NCBI GenBank assembly: GCA_016748015.1
Contig: JAAOMT010000276.1
Location: forward strand, 126,249 to 190,248
Direction of reading: 5' to 3'
From: Geosiphon pyriformis
Lineage: Eukaryota; Glomeromycota; Glomeromycetes; Archaeosporales; Geosiphonaceae
Length of the DNA: 64,000 nucleotides
The translations under genes were made by a program, and so were the position numbers. This document shows, one piece after another, positions 1-12,869 of the stretch (positions are counted from its first letter, which is position 1; every line of letters begins with the position of its first letter). The notes below the pieces were generated by a model. The model did not search any database. It was not told the DNA's origin and saw nothing but the letters and a program-made list of their open reading frames with translations.

Positions 1-47
1 ATGTTTGTAGTTCTACGAGAAAATACTTTCTTTTTGATATTTCAACC

Positions 48-139
48 TGGTGCTTGCTGCTATCACCAGTTGGTGTTGGCTGCTATTGTGAACTGGTGCT
101 TGCCACTATCGCGAGATGGTGTTTGCTACTATGTTAATC
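48..139. repeat. Four tandem 23-nt repeats
   Basis: Four head-to-tail units of exactly 23 nt begin at 48, 71, 94 and 117. Each starts TGGTG and carries a CTATNNNG core. The array is embedded in otherwise AT-rich sequence. A degraded inverted relative is visible near 42690-42760, where CCAACTGGTAATAATGGC and GCACTAGTTTGC pair with this array on the opposite strand. It is probably part of the 5' or untranslated region of a dispersed transposon family. Function unknown. Confidence 0.75.
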
Positions 140-2067
140 ATTACCTTTCTAAGATTATTACTGTGCTATATTATGATTGAATAGTTTGTATTATTTTTAT
201 GATTCTTTTTGCTAAATTCTTAAACCGTAACACCATTAAAGAATATTTTAATTATTATTAATTTTACAATTACAAAAATTTATTCAAAAATTTATAAATA
301 TATTAAAAAGAAATTTTTATTTACTATATAAAATAATTAGTTTAACTTATTAATACAGATTTAACTATAATATTTAAAAAATAATTTCATTATTGTGAAA
401 AAAACTTTAAATTATTTTGTTATTAAAATATTATATTATTTTAAACTTGATAATATTATTTAGATCTTATTAAAAATTGTGTTTATGTTTATAGAAAGTT
501 GAAACTTATTATTTAAAATCACTTTAAAAATAGTTATTTATTAGAAAAATACAAAAATTTTTTAAAAAATTTTTAATTAAGATTATTAATACTATTATTA
601 TTGTATTAATACTATTATTATTGTAATTATTACTATTAAAACCTAATTTTAATTTTTATTATTATTAAAATTACATTAAGTTAAAAGAAGAAAATAAAAA
701 TCAAGAAATAATTAGAAAAAAACTGATTATAAACTTTACTATATCTTAAACCTTGGTAATTTAAATTCTAAAATTAATTTAAAATTTAATAAATTTAATT
801 GTATTAGTAAATTTATTATTAGTACTATTTATTCACTTAATTTTATTATTAATATATATATTTTTTTACTTGTAGTATCAATAATATATGTTTTTATTAT
901 CAAAATAAAAAAATTTATTAATAAAAAAAATAACACTTAAATATAATCAAATAATATGAAAAAAATTATTATTGCTAATAATTAAAATAATTTTAAAGCT
1001 TTTTAAATAATTATATTTTTTTTTAAGATATAATTAATTTATTGTATTAAAGTTTTATTATTAAATTTATAATGTTTAATAAGTTTAAAATTGTGTTTTT
1101 TTAATATTTTAATAATTACAATAGTATTATTTGATTATAAAAACATTTTAATACTATTAAACAGAAAAATAATAAAGTAATTACTATATATTTAAAGCAT
1201 TTTTATTATTATTAATGCCAAATTCAAATAATTAATACTAATTATTATATAATACTATAAAATCCAAATTATTTATATAATAATATTTTTTAACAAATAT
1301 GTTTAGCATATTTAACAAATTTTTATGAACAAAAATTTTAAATCAGCTAAATTTAAAGCCAATTATATTTAAACTATAAACTTAATAATTAATAGATTAT
1401 CTAAGTTAAATATCAAGCTAAAACAGTTTAATAACAATATTAATCAAAAAATCAAAAAATACTTAATTAATAATCAAATTATGTATTAATTGTTATAATA
1501 TTATAAAAATTAGTAAAATAATAATTATTTTCAAAATTAGTTGTAATTATTAATATTATTAATATTATTAATATTATTAATAAATTAATAACAACAAAAA
1601 CTTAAATTTACTATTATTATTATAAATAAAAACATCTAAAAATTAATTATAAATTATAGTTAAATAATTAAAAATTAAAAAATCAATATTAAAATTTTAA
1701 TTGTAAGATTCAAACTCTAAATTAGAGATTTAAAACTTTGCAAAAACAATATTAACAATTATTATATTATATATTAATTTTATAACAGCAATTCTAATTG
1801 GTTTATTTATAAATTACATATTAATTACTATTATAAGAATTAGGATTATTGTTTCAATTATAAATACAATTTTTAACTCTAATCTAAAACCTAAAACCAA
1901 AGAATATTTAGTAGAACTAATAATTAATGATAATTATTTATTAATTAATTTTTAATATTATTAATCTACAATTAGAAAATTATGCTAGATATTTGGATAA
2001 TATGCAGTTGTTTTTCTAAATTTTTAGAACTATTTAAGTTTTATTATTATTATTAAATATTAATTAT

Positions 2068-2106
<39 letters not shown>

Positions 2107-5015
2107 TAATCTTACTTGTAATTATTACTAAAAATAAAAATAAAATGTTTTTCTTTAATAGAACTATTTTAAATATAAACAAACTTATTATTATTATGTA
2201 TATTAATATTAAAATTAATGGCTAATTTATCAAACTTATTTTTAATAATAGTTTAACCAATAAGATTATTATATAAATTAATTAAATTATTAAGTTAATT
2301 ATACTGTTAATACTCATATTATTATAACCAATAAAAATAAAAAAACTTTAATAAATAAAATTAACAACTTTTTATTTAAAGTCAATAATATTATAAAAAT
2401 TACTTAGTACTAAGTATTTATTAATAATAATATAAACAATAAAAAAAATTCAACAACTTCAAAAATTCAAATTCAAATTTAAATTTCACTTTTATTAGCT
2501 TTAATAATCATTTTACAATTAAAAACAACAAAATTATAATTTATTTATATGTTATTATTGTGAATTAACTGAATATTTTTAAAAAAATTACAATAATTTT
2601 TTTTATTTTTAACAATTTTTAGAAACAATAACAATTAAAACAACAGAATTAACAATAACAATATTTTTTTTTAATTATAGATTTAACAAGTATAATCTAA
2701 CTGCTATTTAAATATTAAGCACAAATTAAATACTAAAGTTAATTACAGTTCATGTATTTTTTACATGTAACCAGCTATTTAAGCCAGCTTAAACTATATT
2801 ACATTAATGCTATTAGAAAAAAACTTATTAAAAAAAACATTTTTTAAATAATTTCAAACAATATAGTACTATTACTAATTATTTCAATCAGTTATTCAGC
2901 TGTTTTTAATATATTAGTCTTAATAACAACATATTTGTATTTTTAAAGTAATATTAAATTAAAAAACATATTATTATTTATTGCAAATAAATTTACCTAA
3001 AAATTAGCTATATTAATATTTTTATATTTACATTCAGTTTTTAAAACAATTATCTTATATTCCAACTTACTAATAACTTTGCTAAAAGCATCTATTGTTA
3101 CAAGTTATTTCTTCTTAGTAATTGTATTATAATTAATTTCTACAGCTTTTTAGATCAAGCAATAATATAAAAAATTATCTAATTTTAATATAGAAATAAA
3201 TATATCAGTTTTAATTAATGTTAATTTTAATTTATGTTGAATTTTTATTTAATAGATTACTATTATTTTTCTTATTTAAAGATCTAAAAATTAGCTTAAT
3301 AAATTTTTTCTAACTTTTTTAATATAATATAATATTATTATTTTTGATTTTTATTAATTTTTATTAAGTAATATTATAAAATTAAGAAAAAAAAATTTTT
3401 TGAATTTTTTACAAAATTAGTTTATATTTTATTAGATTATTAAATAAATTATACCAATTATTAATTTAATTATGTACTTTATTACTAATGTTTTTGTAAA
3501 TAATATAATTTAAATTAGCAATAGTTATATTATTATTCAAAAGATTTTAAACATAGTTAGTTAATTTATTATTATTATTTTTATTAATTTTAAGATTAAT
3601 ATTGCTAATATGTTAATATATAATAATTTTATTAATATTATTAAAATAAATAAATCTTATAGATACTTAAATATTATGTTCTTCTTAAAAAAACTAAATA
3701 TTTTTAGTTTAAAAAATAAATTTTAATATTAGATTTTTTTATAATTTTATAATTTAAAAATTAATTTCAAATAAATAATTAGTTTATTTTATCATAATAA
3801 TTTTAATTTTAATTATTTATTATCATATTTAATTTAATTTTATTAATAATAAAACATTAATAAAATAAGATAATCTAATTTATAAGTATTTTAAAATAAA
3901 AACAAGCTTATTTGGAATTTTTTTAATAAAAACTATTTATTATTTTTTATAGTATTTTAAATATTTTTATTAATAATTCTGTTAAAAGTTTGTGTTTTTT
4001 TTTGTATTTTAAAACCATTAATAGTAGTTTAAATATTAATATTTATAATACAATATTATTAATTTTAATTAAAATTATAGTAATTGGTTTAAATTGTATT
4101 TTTATAAAATATTTATGCAATATTTTTATAAATAGTTTAATTGTAATTGTTATTTACAGTTTTATTAATTCTTATATGTTTAATTTTAAAGAATATTATT
4201 GAATAAAAAAATAAAAATTAAATAATATTATTAAACATAAAAATTTTAATATAATTAATTTAAAGTTAAAAACCATTTTAATATATTTAACAATAAAATT
4301 ACAGATTATATAATTAATATTATTGGTTTTTTAAATTATATTTTGTTTTTTGAAATTTTTAATAATTTTATTTATAATTGTAAAGATATAATTATTTTTA
4401 ACAATATTTATTATTTTATACATAGTATATATATAATATTTTTAATTATACTAAATAAAAAGTTAGATTTATTAAATTTTTAAATATAAGTTAATTAATA
4501 ATATAAATTAAAACAAACTGTTTTTGTTTGATATTTTAACTAGTATTTTGGTTTTGGTTTTATTAATATTAAGATTATTATACTTAAAACTTATTTTATA
4601 AAAGTATTTTATAGTAAATTATTAATAAAAATACAAAAAAATATATAATATGAATAATTTTAGTATTATTTATATTAAAGTTATTTAATTATATATTTAT
4701 TTATAATAAAAATGATTTACTAAAAAAAAAATTTTTTTATAATATTGTTTTATAATATAAATAATTTAAATTATTTGTAAAAAATTTTAAAATTTTGCAA
4801 AATCTGTTTATTTTAACAATATATTATAATTTTTTAAGTTTTTTTATATATAATAATATTTATATTGTCTTAATAAAAAGTTTAATGTTTAAATTTTAAT
4901 GTAATAATAATATTAAAGCTTTTGGATTTATTAAATTTAAGATGATTTAAATTATTAAGTTTATCTATTTATTAAATATTTTTTACCAAAAATTAATTTA
5001 AATAATCTAAACCAG
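140..5015. other. AT-rich eroded repeat DNA
   Basis: No supportable gene. Almost pure A/T sequence with scattered short ORFs that have no recognisable content. Traces of transposons remain. An (AAT)n run lies at about 2070-2106, the kind of tail seen on LINEs here. Around 2755-2800 the plus strand reads like a C-to-T/G-to-A-drifted copy of the minus-strand LINE 3' UTR seen cleanly at 60120-60190. The block at 4100-4260 resembles 45950-46090, so both are copies of one repeat. I see nothing else. Confidence 0.6.
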
Positions 5016-5997
5016 TGTTATCAGTAGAATTTTAGCTATTAATTAGCAGGAAAATTACCCTTATAATTCCTATAATTAATTAGTATATTAATATCATTTC
5101 AAATTATCATTTATTATTTAATCAATTATCACATATCACGATTCAATTAAATAATCCAATTAGTATAACAGAAAGTAAGATGATCAAATTACACAATACT
5201 CTGAACTTTGTAACATTCTAAAATTCGCCGAAATTTACAGAAATTCGCCGAAATTATGAATAGTTTACCCATAGTTCAGTGAAATAACTTATAGTTCATC
5301 AAAATGTATCTTTAGTTCACTGAAATTTGAGCAAAGAGAAAAAGTGCAAGTTCATAGACTAGTACTACAACAAGTTGTATAAAAGAAGAGCTTTTCTCTT
5401 CAAAAAAATGTATCTTCTCATAATACCTTACCATAGTATCTTACTTTAGATATCTTAATTGAAACAAATCACCTTTTACAAAATCAAATAAAAATTAAAT
5501 ATTTGAAAACCAAATTCTTAAATTATTACACTTGAAATTCCCTCAACACAACTAACGTTTTGAAATTGATTAACTACCAATTTCAATAAACTGTTAGTGA
5601 TTTCAGGCCTGGATAGAAAATGTTTCCCTTGATAAAATCCTATTTCTTTTACATTTCTTTTATTTTTCTTTTCTTTTCTTATTACAATTATTAGGGTAGC
5701 CTGCAGACGAGATTCCTGTAGAAGAGTTGACTTTCACAGCAAAGTAACTACACATTTTTAGTGAGCTTTCAGATGAGCAATTCCTGAAAAAGAGTTGACG
5801 TTTACTACAACATAACTACATAAAGTAAGTGACAAGGAATTGGTTATTCCACTTATAAGCCCAGCAGTTCAAATTACAGGAGATAATTTGAAAATAAATT
5901 CAGTTATTGGAGGTTCAACTACTTCTAGAAAATGTGAATTTGCAACCAACAGACAGTTACAACATTCAAAAAAAGAAACCAAAAACCTCCGGTAACA
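5016..5997 (+). mobile_element. Solo LTR, family LTR-1
   Basis: A 982-bp LTR begins TGTTATC and ends GGTAACA. It is flanked by a perfect 4-bp target duplication, CCAG at 5012-5015 and 5998-6001. It is clearly the same family as the LTRs of the gypsy element at 13732-23627. Shared landmarks are the AATTCGCCGAAATT repeats (two copies here, near 5220-5260), the GTTGTATAAAAGAAGAGCTTTTCTCTTC promoter-like stretch near 5375-5400, and the closing GGTAACA. No internal region follows, so it is the product of LTR-LTR recombination. Confidence 0.93.
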
Positions 5998-8900
5998 CCA
6001 GATATAAATTATGTATTTAATTATATATAAACAGTTATTCAAACTAATTAGAACAATATTAAGCATTTATATAAACAAAATTATATCTTTAATATCCAAA
6101 AAAATAAATATAGTCTATATACTAAAACTTTCACTAAAAGTTTTAACAATTTCAAATAGCTTAATTATATTTCTAAACAAGACAGATAACATACTGACAA
6201 TATTTATAAGAATAATTTTATTATGTAAAATCAGACTACTTTTTTTTATAAATAATTAGTATTTAAAACAAACAAGCCAAATATTATTCTTATAAGCCAA
6301 TTTAAAACAGTAAAAACTTATTTCTTAAAAACAAATTTTTTATATAAAATCATACATATAGCAATATTAAAAAAACATAAAAATAACAATTAAAAAACAC
6401 ATAAAAATAATTTAAGCTGACCAAAAAATGGTTTTTAGATAATTATATAGACATTTAACAGCTTTTTATGAGCATTATTATCTATTCTATAAGAAAAAAC
6501 ATGATTTAAAAACTCAATATTACTATAAAACAAACAAATTATATTATAGTAATATTTATTATACAACTATTTATAAATAGTTATTAGCAGTTTGTAATAT
6601 AAGACTTTTATAAAATAGAAGTATGTATTAGTTATAAACTTGCTTATAAATTTAGCAAACATATAAAAATTAGGATGTTATATTAGCAACAATTTAATTC
6701 AATCTATATTTTCAAATAAGTTATTTTTTAAAACTTTAAACTTAGATCTAATCTTTTAATAAACATAATAAACAATTTAAAAAATTTCACAAATAAAACA
6801 TTTCATATTTTTTAAAACCACTTTACTATCAATTTTAATAAATTATTTTTACATATGAACAGAAGCACTAAATCTAAAAAAAAGATAGCATTAGTCAATA
6901 TATAAGTTTTTATATTGCTTAAATACTTAAATATTATCTAATTTTATGCTAATTAATACTTAAATTTTTTTTAATAATATTCACAATATGTTAGTATTTA
7001 ATCCAACAACAATTGTAAAAGTTTAATAAAACCAAATTTGATTTTAACTTATATATATCCAAAACTGTTTGGCTATTAGAAAATAACTTAATTATACTAA
7101 AAAAAAAACATATTTTAAAACAAGTGTAATAGTTTCTAATTCTGTTATAATAGAAAAAACCAAACCAAACATATTAATACCTAAACTTAAGTTTATATTT
7201 CCGAAAAAAGTTATAACATTAATTTTCATATTAAAAATATCTAAATTGTTTAAAGAATTATTAGTGTAAATAGAAAAACAAGTTATATTAATATTAAGCA
7301 ATTGGTTATAAACAATATTAAATTTATAAAAACTACAAATATCTAAAGATTAAGACCCAATAACCAAAGATGAACTGTCAGAATAAGAGTCCAATTTAGC
7401 CAAAAACTTAACAAAAAAGACAAATCAACCAGAAACAAAACCACAAAAATCTAATTTTTTCCAATGTTTAAAGATTTTTCAATTAAAAACTATGCCTTTT
7501 TTATTATACAACTGTTTAACAAAAGCAATACCAAATTATTTAAGTAAGAAAAAAATTTTTAAAAAGACAAATTCACTTAAAACTATTAATATTAAAATAT
7601 TACTTTAAAAGCAAAATACCAAATACAAAAAATTGTCTAAAAATAAGTTATATTTACAAAAAATATAAATCATATTTACTAAGAAATTGTTAGATAAACT
7701 AATTTTGATACAGACTAAAAAGCACAAAAAGTAGTAAAAAAACCAGTTTAAAATTTGTAAATTAAAAAATTTATAATTAAACAAATAACTTAAGATATTA
7801 TACACATTAAAAAAACACAGCACAAATATTAACTTGTTTTTAGTTTACATCTGGACAAAAGTTTTTAGGTTATATAAAAAGAGATAATAAATTATATTAC
7901 ATAAAAAGTTTAAAGACAAACATAATTTTAATTTCAATTTTCTATAAATCACAATATTTTATTTATCATATATATTATTAAAAACAAAGTTAAATTGGAT
8001 TTTATAATTAACAATAGGATATAATAATATTAAGACCAAGTATAAAAACTATTTATTAAAAATAGTTTTTTTTAATATAATACTAATAATAAATTTAATA
8101 TTTAAGTAAACTTTTATTAAGCTAAACTTTAACAAATCTTTTATTAACAGAAAAATATTCAAATATCAGTAAAATTCCATTTTTTTGCAATAAAAATTGG
8201 CAGACTTCTAATTAATAAGAACAAGTTTACAATTTTGTAATTAATTAAAATAGTTACTGTTTTGTTATTATTAATTAAAATATTATTAATTCAAAAAAAT
8301 TCACTTATAATATTCAAAATATGTTAAATTACCACCTAACTATATTAATCCAAATTATATTATCAACAAAGACACTAACAACTAGAAATAATATTAAACT
8401 AGCTTGAATTTTAATTTAATTTGTCTTAGCAACAAATTTAGAATTAATTCTTTAACTACATATACTTTTTTTTTTTTTAATCTTACATAAAAAAAAGTCA
8501 TAAAAAATATGCCAAAAAAAAAAATCTTGTTTTAATCTAGTCTATTATAAACATGGTATTTATTTATTAAGTCAAAATTAATTATAATTCAATTAACATA
8601 ATTATTGTAAATACTATCAAAAAATCTAATAAATTTGTTATATATTTTAATTTTATTTAGACTATATTTTAAATAATCTCAACTTACAGAATTATATACT
8701 TTGTACATGTCTTGTATAACCAGCCAAAATTCACAATTTTTTTTAAAGCATTCTCAATTACTAAACCAATTATAAAGATAAAAAATTGTTATTATATCTT
8801 TAAGAACTAAAAATTTATTTTTACAGTAAATATTTAATTTGTTACATATTAGAAAAATTCTATTAAAAAAAATTTTAGAAAGAACTTTCTGAATTATTTT

Positions 8901-10371
8901 AATTAAAATAATAAACTTAATATTAGTCAAAACATTTTTTTTAGATAGTTTGAAGATTATTAAAATCCAGATCTTTTTCCAAAATTAAAGAACAGATTTA
9001 TGTATTAAATAAAAGTTCAAAAGTTTTAAAAGCATATTTAATATTATTTTGTTATAATGTTTTCATAATTTGTTTAAGATTCTAAAGAAATTAGTTGTTT
9101 TTTTATTAGACAAATTTTTTATTATATCTATTAATTTATCAAAACTAATAAAACACATAAAATTTAAAAAAACATTATTAAAAACATGATTTAATAAATA
9201 ATATTAATAGTATTATATCTTAGACACATTTTTTAATGTCTTGTGCTTTTTAATCTAACTTTTTATAATATTATTTATTTTAGATTTAACCAATTTAGAT
9301 TTTAATATCAGCTTTTTTTTAATTATTAAATATTCTAAAATCATTTTATAAAAGAAATATTTTAAAACACTCCAAATAGTATAATTTTTATTTAACTTAA
9401 AGCTTTTTATTCTTTTGTTAATAGCAGATTTGATATGTATTTTTTCAGTATGCTGAAATTTTATTATCTTAAAAACACAATATAATTTCTTAGTTTTTAA
9501 TAAAGCAAACTAAACAGTATCAAAATAAGTACTTAAATTAAAAAAACTCTTATATTAGAAACATTATCAACATTAAAAAATAGCCAGTCTTAATAGTAAA
9601 TCAAATATGTTATTTAAAGCCATATGAAATATTTTAATTAATTTAAAGACCAAGATTTTCAGTTTGTATAAATAAAATAAAAATTTTGTAAAAACACTAT
9701 TATAGTTTTTAAACTAAAATCTAAAAAAATTTTATTTGTTAACAAATAAATCATTTTATAAACAATATTTCATATTTTGTTTATATCTAAAAAAATTTTG
9801 TGATAATAAAATCATTAACAAATACAATAAAAGTATTAAGTATTAAAATTTTAAACAAATTTTATTTCATATTATCAACATTTTTTAAATTAAATTTCCA
9901 TTAATTTTTATTGGTTTATAATTAAAAAGTTCTTAAAACCAGATTTAATAAATTATTAAGATTATGATAATATAAATAATATTGTAATTAATACTAAAAA
10001 ACTTATTTATACATATAATTTTTTTGTTAATTAGTGTATTTACCAAGTTAGATAAAACAAAAATAAAATCAATAATTTTTTTAATGTTCTTGGAATTTTT
10101 TTAAATAAAAGTCTTAGTACATAAATTACTAATCAATAAATTAACTAGACCTAAATTCATGTATTTTTTAAAGTTAATACTATGTTTAATATTATTTTTA
10201 TTAAAATTATCTTTTAAAACTACAAAAATACTCTTATTATATATGCAAAAACTTCTTTCTCTCCTTTGTCCTAATTCCTCAAAGAGCAAATTTTGAAAAA
10301 AAAAGTTTTTTTGTTTTTATCCTGCTTGTTTTATTATTTTCACCATTTTTCAAGCTAATAACCCATTTGTG
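5998..10371. other. AT-rich drifted LINE debris
   Basis: No intact gene. The sequence is strongly A/T-drifted, but short minus-strand reading frames keep the order of LINE ORF2 motifs (separate entry, 7092-7823). The last about 90 bases before 10372 are less AT-biased and form the 5' leader of the LINE that starts there. Confidence 0.55.
7092..7823 (-). pseudogene. Drifted LINE ORF2 remnant
   Basis: Two minus-strand frames line up with the C-terminal half of the better-preserved LINE ORF2 at 23628-27780. The frame at 7605-7823 keeps the order FFN..., LF..KF..LQ, NNFL... and the frame at 7092-7301 keeps the RNase H block around TELETITLVLK, where the better copy has LAELQAIALVLK. Most other residues are replaced by Ile, Phe, Asn, Lys, Tyr and Leu, as expected after prolonged C:G to T:A change. 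No function remains. Identity rests on reading by eye and should be confirmed by alignment. Confidence 0.55.
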
Positions 10372-12242
10372 ATGGACCTGAAAGCTGCTTTGAGTAACAA
10401 TATGTCTAAAAAAAAGGCACCTAAAGGTGCTCTTCATGGTCCTGTTGGTGGAACTTTTTCTCAAAAGTAATAAAAAAAAAATTTCTCTAACCAAACCTGG
10501 TGTCAATGAGGGCATATATTCGAATATAGACAGTAAATTCAGTGACAATGAGTTTGGTAGTGCTGAGTTAGATTCAGGTGGTACTTGTTTTTTCAGTTTG
10601 GCTGCAACAACTTTCAAAGCTAAGAAGGTCATTATTAATTTGGTCAGTGGCTCTCCTATTGGTACTATTGATTTTGGAATGGATAAAGACATGATTTACC
10701 TCCCTCCCTCTCTCAATATCTCTCTTGAAAAAAGATGGATTGATCCTAAAGTGGTAAAAATTCAGGTTGAAGTGCCTATTAAAAAATTCTTTGCCTTGAA
10801 TATCAATTTCTCTGCTGTAGAAGAAAAATCAGTAACAGCAAAGACTCAGTCCATTAAGAAAATTTTTTTTTCAGTCAATGGTTTTGGGGAGGCCACTACT
10901 CCCTTAAAATTTGAGAAGATCATCTGATTTATATTTACTTTTAAGGAGAGCTTGATTAAAGCTATATCATTGGCCAGAGAAAAGAGGATCATTGTAAACA
11001 GCAATCTCAAGAAACAAGAAATTCATTCAAATCGGGCTGTAATCATCAAAAAAATTCCCATGGACACACCAAAGGAAATGATCGTCGCTGCTTTAGCTGA
11101 GTTTGGCAAAATTAAGTCGATCAAAATTCAACTTATTGGTTTGTGGCAAAAAGCTGTGGTGGAATTTGCTGAAATAGGTCAGGCTGTACAATTGGCTACT
11201 AAATGGTCTTTTTTGATTGGAAAAGATTCTGTGCAAGTGGCTATGGCTATAGAAGATTGTGAAACATGGGCATCAAGAGACCAGTTCAAAGCTTTGTTGT
11301 TTACTTTGTCTGTAGGAACAACTGTTTATGATTTGAGCACTCTTTTGGAAGAAGCTGGTAGGAAAACTTGTATCATAAATTGTTTATTGAATTTTGGCAA
11401 TAAGATTTGCTATGCTGTGGTTGGCTTTGAGTTTGAGGATACAATGGAATCTGCATATAATACTGAGCCAATATTTGGTGGTGTTAAACTTTCTTGGACT
11501 AGACTGAATTTGGTTTGTTGTAAAAAATATGGGTTTCTTGGTTATTCTGCTTTGGAATGTGGTGTATTACTTGCATCCACTCCTAAGCCTTCAAAGGTTG
11601 TTAGAATGGTCACCTTAGAGAAACATTGTCTTCAGCTAGCCAAGTTGTATGCAAAGAAAACTGTCCCTATCTTCTGTCCTGCTGCCTTTAATGGCAAGTT
11701 GTGGGTGCAAGTTGTGGGTGCAAGTTGTGTTACTCAATTCTTTTTCTAATGGTTTTCTGCCTTGCATAGTTTCTTTGGTGTCTTTTGGTGATGGTTTGTC
11801 TTCTGGTGCTAGAATTTTTTCAGTGATCTTTGCTCTTCCTAGTGACTTTGTTTTACATAACCATTTGTCTTCTCTGGAGTGCTCTTTAGAGCTTTTGGCA
11901 GACCAAGTTTCTGATATTTTGAGAAAGTTGAGCTATGTTGAGTTGGTGTCTTTGGTGTTTTTGCCTCTTGTCCCTCCTCCTATTGTTTCTACATTTTTGG
12001 CAGTGGACATGAATTCAGATATGACTTTGGATGATACTTTAATTCATCTTATTCTTTTTTCTGTGGTTGTTACTAATATGGTTGCTAACATTAGCTTAAG
12101 TAGTTCTAAGATTTTGACCACCAAGGTGGGAGATTTGGAATTCAAGATAGTGGCTCTGAAGATATCAGTTGAGTCAGTGTTAGAGAAGTTGGATCACTTG
12201 TGTTCTGGTTTGGGTTCATTAGTTCCCCTTATTTCTCAATGA
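10372..12242 (+). pseudogene. LINE ORF1 (nucleic-acid-binding protein), broken
   Basis: The first ATG is taken as 10372, continuing through a second Met at 10402. The frame is damaged near 10467 at an A-run (a TAATAA plus a shift), has an in-frame TGA at 10925 in an Arg position, and shifts again at about 11700. That second shift comes from a 13-bp tandem duplication (CAAGTTGTGGGTG). A CCHC-type knuckle is recognisable near 11510-11560 but reads C..KKY...GYSALEC, so one Cys and the His have become Tyr. The protein would normally coat LINE RNA. It ends ISQ-TGA at 12240-12242, overlapping the ORF2 start as ATGA. Nonfunctional here. Confidence 0.85.
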
Positions 12243-12869
12243 GTGATTTAGTTTGGAAATTTGCTACATGCAATGTTAGAGATATCAATGTTTCTGTAAA
12301 GCAAGAAGACATTGTTCATTGGCATAAAAAATCAGGGAATATGGTTTCAATTGTTATAGAAACCAAATTAAGATCTAATGTTAGACCTTGGATCATAAAT
12401 AAGTTTAATGAAGTTCGAATTTTCACTTCTGGTTTGGGTGTGAGTTTTCTTGATGCTGAAGTTGTCATTATTATAAACAGTTCTTTGGCTTAGCATATCT
12501 TAAAGATAGACAAAATTTCTGGTCGGCTGATCTCTGTTTGTTTTTTGTTTAAAGACAAGCTTTCAGTTACAATCTTGGGCCTATATGCTGGTGTTTCTGT
12601 CAATACACATTTTAGCCAAGCTTCTTCTATCAACTCCTTGATCTTTAGAGCAACCAATTTTAGCTCATTCATAGTTGTTGATGGTGACTTCAATGAAAAT
12701 AGATTTAAAAAAAGTGCTAGCTTCAAGTTCTGTTCAGACTTGGATCTGGTCAATACTTTTAATGGACATTCCTTAGCCAAAGCCTCTACTTGGAGTAATT
12801 CTAGAGGCGTTGAAAAGGTGTTGAATTTTATTTTTGTGAATGAGAACCTTACTTTTATTATTACATTGC
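12239..12869 (+). pseudogene. LINE ORF2 N-terminus (AP-like endonuclease), interrupted
   Basis: ORF2 starts at ATG 12239-12241 and overlaps the ORF1 stop by four bases (ATGA). The frame MSDLVWKFATCNV... is an endonuclease/exonuclease/phosphatase fold: ETKL (catalytic Glu) follows, then ILGLYAG, a VDGDFNEN motif and TWSNSRGVEKVLNFIFV. The last motif normally has Asp where Asn stands here. An in-frame TAG lies at 12491. The frame runs into the LTR-2 insertion at 12870 and resumes at 23629. The domain nicks target DNA to prime reverse transcription. This copy is dead. Confidence 0.88.

Larger units (their letters stand above)
10372..12869 (+). mobile_element. LINE, 5' part (ORF1 and start of ORF2)
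   Basis: Left half of a non-LTR retrotransposon that continues at 23628-27780. The two halves were separated by the LTR-2 insertion at 12870 and the gypsy insertion at 13732. The joint is convincing: the endonuclease frame breaks off after VNENLTFIIT at 12869 and resumes after the insertions with HKVNGML. The assembled element would be about 6.6 kb, with ORF1, ORF2 and a 3' UTR ending in an A-rich tail. Confidence 0.9.

Noticed and set aside
3990-4202. 70-codon plus-strand ORF
   Set aside because: Composition is that of translated A/T repeat DNA. The same block recurs, without the frame, near 46000.
10279-10692. Minus-strand 137-codon ORF
   Set aside because: Antisense shadow of LINE ORF1 on the plus strand.
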